DNA from: Azospirillum thermophilum
Lineage (GTDB): Bacteria > Pseudomonadota > Alphaproteobacteria > Azospirillales > Azospirillaceae
DNA length: 64,000 nucleotides
Reading direction: 5' to 3'
NCBI RefSeq assembly: GCF_003130795.1
Contig: NZ_CP029358.1
Span: 248,001-312,000, forward strand
Part shown: one piece after another, positions 56,336 through 64,000 of the stretch
Position numbering within the stretch: position 1 is the first letter of the stretch
Layout of the letters: the number at the start of each line of letters is the position of its first letter
Program-made: the position numbers and the translations under genes
The notes under the pieces: generated by a model
What the model saw: only the letters and a program-made list of their open reading frames with translations
Databases searched by the model: none
Told to the model about the DNA's origin: nothing

Positions 56336-57943
56336 ATGGGTTCCTCCCCGATCCTGATCCGCGGCGCCCGGCTGATCGACGGCACCGGCGCCCCCTGGTT
56401 CCCCGGCGACCTGCTGGTGGCCGACGGCCGCATCGCCGCGGTCGGCGCGACGCTGGCGGCCGACGGCGCCGAGCCGGTGGAGGCCGCCGGCCGCTACCTC
56501 GCCCCCGGCTTCATCGACGCCCACGCCCACGACGACCTGATCTACCTGCGCCAGCCCGGCCGGCCGGAGAAGGTGGCCCAGGGCGTCACCACCGTGGTGG
56601 TCGGCAACTGCTCCTTCGGCCTCTACCCGCAGACCACGCTGAGCGCGCCCGCCCTGCGCGAGCATTTCGGCAACCTGCTGGGCACGGTGGCGGAGGAGGA
56701 GAGCTTCGCCGACTTCGCCGCCTACCGCACAGCACTCGACGGGCGCGGCATCGCCATCAACCTCGTCTCGCTGGTCGGCCACGCCGCCCTGCGCCTGGCG
56801 GTGATGGGCTGGCAGAACCGCCCCGCCACCGCCGACGAACGCGAGGCGATGGCCCTGCTGCTCGCCGACCAGCTCCGCCAGGGGGCGCACGGCCTGTCGC
56901 TCGGCCTCGTCTATCCGCCGAGCGCCTGGGCCGACCGCGACGAACTGGTCCGGCTGGCCGGGGTGGTGGCGGAGCATGGCGCCCTGCTGACCGCCCATGT
57001 CCGCTCCTACGAGGGCGGGCTGATCGCCTCGGTGGACGAGTTCCTCGACCTGCTGAAGGCCGGCGGGGCGAGCGGCCTGCTCTCCCACCTGCAGGCGGCC
57101 GGCCGGCCCTACTGGGGCAGCCTGCCCCGCGCGGTCGAGCGGCTGGAGGTCGCGCGGCGCGGCGGGGTGGACGTCAGCTTCGACATGTACCCCTACCCGG
57201 CCGGCTCCAGCACCATCCTGCAGCTCCTTCCCCCCTCGGCGCTGGCCGGCGGGGTCGACGTCCTGCTGGCGAGGATCGCGCACGAGGAGGGGCACGCCCT
57301 GCTGCGCCGCGCCGTCGAGGACGGACACGCCCCTGGCGATCCCGGCTGGGAATCCAAGATCCGGCTGATCGGCTGGGAGAATGTCCGCATCGGCGGCGTG
57401 GCGGAGGCGGCCCTGCGCCCGCTCGAAGGGCTGTCGCTGGCCGAGATCGCCGAGGCGCGGCGCGAGGCGCCCTTCGACACCCTCGCCTGGCTGGTCGCCG
57501 CCGACCGCGGCCGCACCAACATCGTGATGTTCCAGCTCGACGAGCGGGACCTCGCGCTGGCGCTCGGCCACCCGCTGCACATGCTGGGATCGGACGGGCT
57601 GCCGCGCGAGACCGGCAAGCCCCACCCCCGCGCCTTCGGCAGCTTCCCCCGCTATCTCGCCCGCGCCGTCCGCGGCGAGGACGGCCTGCGGCTGGAGGAG
57701 GCGGTGCGCCACATGACCTCCATGCCGGCCCAGCGCTTCGGCCTGTCCGACCGCGGGCTGCTGCGGCCGGGCATGGCCGCCGACCTCACCCTCTTCACCG
57801 CCGACGTGAGCGACCGCGCGACCTTCCAGGATCCGACGCTGCCGCCGCACGGCATCACCGACGTGCTCGTCGCCGGCCGCTTCGTGCTGCGCGACGGCGG
57901 GCATACCGGCGCGCGGCCCGGCCGCACGCTGACCCGCGCCTGA
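56336..57943 (+). CDS. N-acyl-D-amino-acid deacylase (D-aminoacylase) family amidohydrolase
   Basis: A 535-residue amidohydrolase-superfamily protein. The metal-binding site includes 'PGFIDAHAHDDLIYLRQPG', a conserved Cys in 'VVVGNCSFGLYP', 'HVRSYEGGLIASVDEFLDL' and the metal-binding Asp in 'MLGSDGLPRETGKPHPRAFG'. It removes the acyl group from N-acyl-D-amino acids, giving free D-amino acids. The ATG begins one base after the dppC stop, so it is part of the transport operon and should act on the imported compound in the cytoplasm. Confidence 0.9.
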   Translation: MGSSPILIRGARLIDGTGAPWFPGDLLVADGRIAAVGATLAADGAEPVEAAGRYLAPGFIDAHAHDDLIYLRQPGRPEKVAQGVTTVVVGNCSFGLYPQTTLSAPALREHFGNLLGTVAEEESFADFAAYRTALDGRGIAINLVSLVGHAALRLAVMGWQNRPATADEREAMALLLADQLRQGAHGLSLGLVYPPSAWADRDELVRLAGVVAEHGALLTAHVRSYEGGLIASVDEFLDLLKAGGASGLLSHLQAAGRPYWGSLPRAVERLEVARRGGVDVSFDMYPYPAGSSTILQLLPPSALAGGVDVLLARIAHEEGHALLRRAVEDGHAPGDPGWESKIRLIGWENVRIGGVAEAALRPLEGLSLAEIAEARREAPFDTLAWLVAADRGRTNIVMFQLDERDLALALGHPLHMLGSDGLPRETGKPHPRAFGSFPRYLARAVRGEDGLRLEEAVRHMTSMPAQRFGLSDRGLLRPGMAADLTLFTADVSDRATFQDPTLPPHGITDVLVAGRFVLRDGGHTGARPGRTLTRA

Positions 57944-57994
57944 CCCCGGTCTTTCGCCGGACATCGCCGTATTCAGATAATAAAGAGAGGGATC

Positions 57995-58381
57995 ATGACC
58001 AACCGGACGCCGATCTTCGCCGACAAGGGGGCGAAGCCTGCCGGCCAGTACAGCCACGCCATCGTGACCAACGGCTTCGTCTACGTCTCGGGCCAGGGGC
58101 CGCACCATCCGGAGACCGGCGCGCTGCCGTCCGACTTCGCCGGCGAGGTGCGCCAGACCCTGCGCAACCTGGAGATCATCCTGCAGGCGGCCGGCACCGA
58201 CCTCGCCCATGTGGTGAAGGTCAACACCTACCTGACCGACCTCGGCCGCTTCCAGGAATACAACGCCATCTACAGGGAGTTCTTCCCCGACCAGCCGCCG
58301 GCCCGCACCACCATCGGCTGCCAGCTCAACGGCATCCAGGTGGAGATCGACTGCGTCGCCGTCCTGCCGGCCGCGGCGTAG
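57995..58381 (+). CDS. RidA-family enamine/imine deaminase in the D-amino acid operon
   Basis: A 128-residue RidA/YjgF-family protein: 'QYSHAIVTNGFVYVSGQGP', 'VVKVNTYLTDLGRFQEYNAI' and the substrate-binding Arg in 'QPPARTTIGCQLNGIQVEID'. It should hydrolyse 2-aminoacrylate or related imines released by PLP dehydratases. GAGAGGG precedes the ATG. It lies between the D-aminoacylase and the DSD1-like gene, matching its expected substrate source. Confidence 0.9.
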   Translation: MTNRTPIFADKGAKPAGQYSHAIVTNGFVYVSGQGPHHPETGALPSDFAGEVRQTLRNLEIILQAAGTDLAHVVKVNTYLTDLGRFQEYNAIYREFFPDQPPARTTIGCQLNGIQVEIDCVAVLPAAA

Positions 58382-58474
58382 GGGACCGGCGCGGGAGCGG
58401 GCGCTCCCGCCCGACCTCCCCATGGCAACGGGCGCCGGCCTTTCCCGGCCGGCGTCCTTTCAACGGAGCCCCCC

Positions 58475-59532
58475 ATGCGCGTCGAAGAGCTCGACACCCC
58501 CGTTCCCGTCATCGACCTCGACCGGGTCGAGCGCAACCTGGTCAAGATGCAGGCCTATTGCGACCGGCATGGGCTGGCGCTGCGCCCGCACATCAAGACC
58601 CACAAGATTCCCGACTTCGCCCGCCGCCAGATCGCGCTGGGCGCCGTCGGCATCACCTGCCAGAAGATCAGCGAGGCGATGGTGATGGCCGAGGCCGGCT
58701 GCGCCGACATCCTGCTGACCTATCCCATCGTCGGCGCCGCCAAGGTGAAGCCGCTGGCCGAACTGGCGCGCCGGACCCGCCTCACCGTCTCGCTCGACAA
58801 CGCCGTGGCGCTCGACACCGTGGCCGCCGCGGCGCACGAGGCGGGGGTGGAGATCGGCATCCTCGTCGAGTTCGACAGCGGCGACGGCCGCTGCGGCGTC
58901 CAGTCGGCGGAGGAGGCGCTGGCGCTCGCCCGCCGCGCCGACGGCAACGGCCCGCTCGCCTTCCACGGCCTGATGACCTATCCGCGCGGCCCCCGTACCG
59001 CCGCCTTCGTGGCCGAGGCGCGCAGCCTGTTCGACGGCGCCGGCATCCCCATCGCCACCGTGTCGGTCGGCGGCACCCCCGGCTGCTGGGAGACGCACGA
59101 GGTCGCCGGCGCCACCGAACTGCGAGTCGGCACCTACATCTACCACGACCGCGCCACGGTGGGCGCCGGGGTCGCGACGCTGGAGGAGTGCGCCGTGCAT
59201 GTGCTGGCGACCGTGGTCAGCCGCCCCACCCCGACCGCGCCGTGCTCGACAGCGGCTCCAAGACCCTGTCGAGCGACCGCGTCGCCCCCTCGGTGGGCGA
59301 GGGGTTCGGCCTGATCCTCGACTATCCCGACGCGGTCATCACCCGCCTCAACGAGGAACATGCGGTGGTCGACCTGTCGCGCTGCGCCGCCCGGCCGGAG
59401 ATCGGCGAGCGCGTGCGCATCCTGCCCAACCATGTCTGCGTGGTCAGCAACCTGCACGACCGCATGGTGGCCAGCCGCAACGGCGAGGTCGTCGGCGAAT
59501 GGCCGGTCGCCGCCCGCGGCTGCACCCGCTGA
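58475..59532 (+). CDS. DSD1/D-threonine aldolase-like PLP enzyme (one frameshift in this sequence)
   Basis: About 352 residues when repaired. The alanine-racemase-type N-terminal barrel carries the PLP lysine Lys41 in '[14 protein letters not shown]', and the C-terminal D-serine-dehydratase-like domain has '[13 protein letters not shown]', supplying the His and Cys zinc ligands. Family members are D-serine dehydratases (giving 2-aminoacrylate) or D-threonine aldolases. The neighbouring RidA favours a dehydratase, but the sequence does not separate the two. The frames join at the C-runs at 59224-59232: one extra C gives '[20 protein letters not shown]', otherwise the first part stops at 59314. 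Confidence 0.85.
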
Positions 59533-59554
59533 CGCGGCACGAAGGAGCCGGGCG

Positions 59555-60555
59555 ATGGACGCCGACACCACCCTCTCGATCCGCGGCCTGCAGACCCACT
59601 TCGCGACCGACCAGGGCGTGTCGAAGGCGGTGGACGGCGTCTCCTTCGCCGTCCGCCGCAACGAGACGCTGGCCGTCGTCGGCGAATCCGGCAGCGGCAA
59701 GTCGGTCACCAGCCTGTCGGTGATGCGGCTGATCCAGTCGCCGCCCGGCCGCATCGCCGGCGGCGAGATCCTGTTCCGCGGCCGCGACGGGCAGGTGCGC
59801 GACCTCACCCGCCTGTCGGAGCGCGGGATGCGCCGGGTCCGCGGCAACGAGATCGGCATGATCTTCCAGGAGCCGATGACCTCGCTGAACCCGGTCTACA
59901 CGGTGGGCGACCAGATCGGCGAGGCGCTGCGCTACCACCGCCGGCTCGACCGCGCGGCGGCGCGGGCCGAGGCGCTGTCGCTGCTGAGGACCGTCGGCAT
60001 CCCGGCGGCGGAGCGGCGGCTCGACGAGTATCCCCACCAGATGTCGGGCGGCATGCGGCAGCGGGTGATGATCGCCATGGCGCTCGCCTGCCGCCCCACC
60101 CTGCTGATCGCCGACGAGCCGACCACCGCGCTCGACGTCACCATCCAGGCGCAGATCCTCGACCTGATGCGGCGCCTGCAGGCGGAGACCGGCACCTCCA
60201 TCCTCTTCATCACCCACAATCTCGGCGTGGTGGCGGAGATCGCCCACCGCGTCGCCGTGATGTATGCCGGGCGGGTGGTGGAGGAAGGCGACGTGCGCTC
60301 CCTCTTCAAGGCGCCCCGCCACCCCTACACCCGCGGGCTGCTGGCCTGCATGCCGAATCTCGGCCAGGGGCGGGCCGGCGCCACCCGTCTCGCCGCCATT
60401 CCCGGCACGGTGCCGAGCCCGGTGGACCGCCCGGCCGGCTGCAGCTTCGCCAACCGCTGCGCCCATGCCCAGCCGGCCTGCGCCGCCGCCGAGCCGGCCC
60501 TGGAACAGATCGGCCCCGACCACAGCGTCCGCTGCCATCGCTGGAAGGAGACGTC

Positions 60556-60559
<4 letters not shown>
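59555..60559 (+). CDS. Dipeptide-type ABC transporter ATP-binding protein (DppD-like)
   Basis: A 334-residue ATPase with Walker A '[15 protein letters not shown]', signature '[16 protein letters not shown]', Walker B '[13 protein letters not shown]', the switch His in '[13 protein letters not shown]', and the C-terminal oligopeptide extension with four Cys ('[16 protein letters not shown]'). GGAG eight bases upstream supports the start at 59555. Its stop overlaps the next start (ATGA). Confidence 0.94.
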
Positions 60560-61563
<1,004 letters not shown>

Positions 61564-61572
61564 GGGGAGCGG

Positions 61573-62565
61573 TCACCTGAAGTCGGTCGCCAGCGTCCGT
61601 TCCAGCCGCGCCACCGTCTCGCCGTCGCGGGTCAGGGTGACGGTGCCGCGGTAGGGGCCGGCCGGCCAGCCGGTGGCCGGGCGCTTCATCCCCTGGTAGG
61701 AGAACCAGGCCGCCTTGTCGCCCGGCACGGTCACCGTGTTGTCGAACACGACCTTGCCGCCCGGCGCCTCGATCAGCACGCGCTGGCGGTCGCCGCCCCT
61801 GGCGCCCATGATGTCCGACCACAGGACCAGCAGGGTGGCGTCGCGTGGCAGCCGCTCCTCGCCGAACTCGCCGCGCCGCGCGGCCTCCGCCTCCGGCACG
61901 CGGGTGGAGAAGCCGGCGCCGAGCGCGGCGGTCGCCCGGTATGAGAGCTGCTTCGCCGCCGCGTCGCTCCACAGCGGGGCGAAGCGCTGGCCGCAGGCCG
62001 TCGCCGGCATGTCTCCGACGAAGGGATCGACCGGCTTGCCGCCGTGCCGCACACCGAAATGCAGGTGGGGGAACTCGGTCAGCCCGGACAGCCCGACGAG
62101 GCCCAGCCGCTGCCCGGCCGCCACCCGGTCGCCGGGCTTCACCGCGACGCTGCCGCGCTTCATGTGCAGGTAGGCGGTCTGCCAGCCCCCGCCATGGTCG
62201 ATCACCACCGCGTTGCCGCCCCCGACATCCATGATCCTGTCGCGCCCGACGATGTTGACGTTCACGTCGTCCATCCCGTCGCGCACCCGCAGCACCGTCC
62301 CGTCCGCCGCGGCGAGCACCGGAACGCCCGCCTCCATCATCCGGTAGTCCGGCAGGCGGAAATCCGTCCCGTCATGCCCGTCATAGGTCAGCCGCCCGCA
62401 GGCGTAATCCTGCCGCCCCGGCCCCGGATCCTGGTCGACATGGTTCTGGATGAAGCAGGTCGTCCCGACCTCGCAGGCGATCGGCAGCTCGAACCTCGGC
62501 GCCTGTGCCAGGGCGGCACCGGCGAGCAGCAGGAGAGCGGCGGCGGAGAGCAGGGCACGGACCAT
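61573..62565 (-). CDS. Secreted M23-family (LytM/lysostaphin-type) metallopeptidase
   Basis: A 330-residue protein with a signal peptide (RALLSAAALLLLAGAALA). The M23 domain at about residues 50-200 has the zinc ligands in 'YDGHDGTDFRLPD' (H-x3-D) and 'TEFPHLHFGVRHG' (H-x-H). It cuts peptidoglycan cross-links or related peptides in the periplasm. A beta-rich C-terminal domain of about 120 residues follows, with no recognised family. It is convergent with dppF. Confidence 0.88.
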   Translation of the reverse strand: MVRALLSAAALLLLAGAALAQAPRFELPIACEVGTTCFIQNHVDQDPGPGRQDYACGRLTYDGHDGTDFRLPDYRMMEAGVPVLAAADGTVLRVRDGMDDVNVNIVGRDRIMDVGGGNAVVIDHGGGWQTAYLHMKRGSVAVKPGDRVAAGQRLGLVGLSGLTEFPHLHFGVRHGGKPVDPFVGDMPATACGQRFAPLWSDAAAKQLSYRATAALGAGFSTRVPEAEAARRGEFGEERLPRDATLLVLWSDIMGARGGDRQRVLIEAPGGKVVFDNTVTVPGDKAAWFSYQGMKRPATGWPAGPYRGTVTLTRDGETVARLERTLATDFR

Positions 62566-62764
62566 CGGGAGACCCTCTGCTGGAACGGCGACCGGAGCGC
62601 CGCGGCCCCGGACCTTACCCGCTTCCCGCCGCCCCGGCCATCCGCAGACGGGGGTATACGCCTGCGGGCGGGCCGCCCGCCCGTCACTGCAGACCTGCAG
62701 CGGTTGCGGTTGCCCGACCGTCCCTGCCTGTGATCATCTGTCGCACCAACCGGAGCGCTCCCCG

Positions 62765-63397
62765 ATGAACTGGCAGACCCTCGCCTTCTTCGCCGCCACC
62801 GCCTTCTTCATCTCCGCCACGCCGGGGCCGAACATGCTGATGGCGATGAGCCTCGGCCTGCGCTTCGGGGCGCGGCGGGCGGCCTGGGGCGGGCTCGGCA
62901 TGTGCCTGGCGCTCGCCCTGATGGCGGCGCTGTCGGCTCTGGGGCTGGGGGCGCTGCTCGCCACCTCGGTCACCGCCTTCGAGATCCTGCGCTGGGCCGG
63001 CGTCGCCTACCTCACCTGGCTCGGCATCCAGGCCTGGCGCGCCCCGGCCGAGGCCGGCGGCGGGCGCGGCGCCGCGGCGGCCACCGGCGAGGGCACCGCG
63101 CTGCGCCTGACGCTGCGCGGGATGCTGGTGTCCTTCAGCAACCCCAAGGCGCTGGTCTTCATGGCCGCCCTCTTCCCGCAGTTCATCGACGCCGCGGCGC
63201 CGCTCGCCCCGCAGCTCGTCCCGCTGATCGCGGTGATGGTGGTGATCGAGTTCGGCTGGATCATGGCCTACGCCACCGGCGGCGACCGGCTGGCCGCCAG
63301 GCTGACCAGCGTGTCGGCCACCCGCACGCTGAACCGCCTGACCGGCGGCCTGATGATCGGCGCCGGCGGCCTGCTGGCGCTCGCCCGCCGGGTCTGA
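62765..63397 (+). CDS. LysE/RhtB-family amino acid exporter
   Basis: A 210-residue membrane protein with six hydrophobic segments and the LysE signature 'ATAFFISATPGPNMLMAMSL' near the N-terminus. 'MLVSFSNPKALVFMAALFPQF' is the second family mark. It exports amino acids or small metabolites. The ATG at 62765 begins at the family's usual position; the open frame extends further but is not protein-like. Confidence 0.88.
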   Translation: MNWQTLAFFAATAFFISATPGPNMLMAMSLGLRFGARRAAWGGLGMCLALALMAALSALGLGALLATSVTAFEILRWAGVAYLTWLGIQAWRAPAEAGGGRGAAAATGEGTALRLTLRGMLVSFSNPKALVFMAALFPQFIDAAAPLAPQLVPLIAVMVVIEFGWIMAYATGGDRLAARLTSVSATRTLNRLTGGLMIGAGGLLALARRV

Positions 63398-63454
63398 CCC
63401 CCCCTCCTTCAGGGGGAGCGCAACGCCGGACGGGGCGGCGCTGTTGACGGGGGC

Positions 63455-63889
63455 ATGACGCTGACGCCCCGCATCCACGGACTGATCGACTGGGCCGCGA
63501 CCGCGCTGCTGGCCGCCGCCCCGACCGCGCTCGGCTGGCGGGGGGATACCCGCCGGCTGATGCATGCCGCCTCCGCCGGAACGGCGGCCTATGCGCTCGC
63601 CACCGACTATGAGTGGGGGGCCGCCCCGCTCCTCAGCATGGAGCAGCATCTGGCGCTCGACGCGGCGCAGGGGGCGGGATTCCTCGTGGCCGCGCTGTCG
63701 CTGCGGCGCGAGCCGCTGGAGGCCCGCATCGCCATGGCCGCCTTCGGCGCCGTGGCCATCGCCGCCGCCGCCTTCACCGAGCGCCATCCCGTCCCGCGGG
63801 CGCGGCAGCGCCGCTACGGCCGCGACAGCGCGATCCTGTCCCGCCGCGAGGCCGCCGCCCGCCTCAGCCTCGCCGACGCGCCGCAGTGA
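63455..63889 (+). CDS. Small SPW-repeat-like membrane protein
   Basis: A 144-residue protein with about four short hydrophobic segments ('LIDWAATALLAAAPTALGW', 'GAGFLVAALSLR', 'AMAAFGAVAIAAAAFTE') and a polar, basic C-terminal 30 residues. The local motif 'HGLIDWAATALL' recalls SPW-repeat or inner-membrane proteins of unknown function. No function is assigned. Confidence 0.7.
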   Translation: MTLTPRIHGLIDWAATALLAAAPTALGWRGDTRRLMHAASAGTAAYALATDYEWGAAPLLSMEQHLALDAAQGAGFLVAALSLRREPLEARIAMAAFGAVAIAAAAFTERHPVPRARQRRYGRDSAILSRREAAARLSLADAPQ

Positions 63890-63994
63890 TCGCCGGCCGC
63901 AGCGCCCGCTTGCGGCACCGGCCCCCTTGCAGCACCGAAGGCCCCCGCGCCATATCGGACGGGCGGAAACCCTGCTCCCCGGAGGTGACGCCCC

Positions 63995-64000
63995 ATGCCC
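63995..64000 (+). CDS. Start of a new gene, cut by the window end
   Basis: GGAGGTGA (63981-63988) lies six bases before an ATG at 63995 that begins 'MP'. This strong ribosome site suggests a real gene, but only two codons are in the window. Confidence 0.5.

Overview
The window looks like a chromosomal or chromid segment of a high-GC alphaproteobacterium, most likely an Azospirillum-like member of the Rhodospirillales. This is an inference from the very GC-rich codon use, an alphaproteobacterial heat-shock promoter pattern in front of clpB, and the gene content (GH13-GlgE fusion, Ada plus 2OG oxygenase pair, DUF1835 protein, MdtABC-type pump with its own ECF sigma factor). No rRNA, tRNA, CRISPR array or prophage was seen.

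Layout. 0-11 kb: a membrane protein cut by the window edge, a TPR protein, a lone divergent EF-G, a RidA protein, a trypsin-like protease back to back with topoisomerase III, then etfA-etfB and a glutaryl-CoA dehydrogenase-type enzyme. 11-24.6 kb: a DedA-like membrane/ATP-grasp fusion, a multidrug RND operon (mdtA-mdtB-mdtC) running into an ECF sigma factor, a candidate anti-sigma and a CnrX/CpxP-like periplasmic sensor with ATGA overlaps, then an SDR, a small protein and a glycosyltransferase. 24.6-27.7 kb: an AT-rich accessory patch holding a seven-bladed beta-propeller gene, with an intact-ended IS4/IS50-like element just downstream. 27.7-41.3 kb: GH13-GlgE, PPK2, a chemoreceptor, a CLC channel, a PIN toxin whose antitoxin is truncated by a dispersed 81-bp repeat, a DUF1835 protein and clpB. 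41.5-52 kb: an MFS carrier, a three-domain methyltransferase/glycosyltransferase/FkbM protein, ada with a coupled dioxygenase, an SDR, AraC and VOC genes, a branched-chain-type binding protein and OsmC. 52-61.6 kb: an IclR-controlled operon for D-amino acid/peptide use (dppABCDF, N-acyl-D-amino-acid deacylase, RidA and a DSD1/D-threonine aldolase-like enzyme). 61.6-64 kb: an M23 peptidase, a LysE exporter, a small membrane protein and the start of one more gene.

A striking technical feature: six otherwise well-conserved genes (the DedA/ATP-grasp fusion, mdtB, the IS transposase, the chemoreceptor, clpB and the DSD1-like gene) are each broken by one frameshift, and every one is repaired by adding a single G or C to a short homopolymer. 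This points to undercalled homopolymers in the assembly rather than six pseudogenes, and these genes are annotated here as full-length with the shift noted. One of the sites (the DedA/ATP-grasp fusion) also happens to be a correctly phased -1 slippery heptamer.

The most interesting biology candidates are the self-regulated RND pump operon, the D-amino acid operon with its three 20-bp-spaced operator repeats, the PIN toxin left with only the toxin-binding tail of its antitoxin, the three-domain surface-glycan enzyme, the membrane/ATP-grasp fusion, and the near-identical seven-blade propeller in the AT-rich patch.
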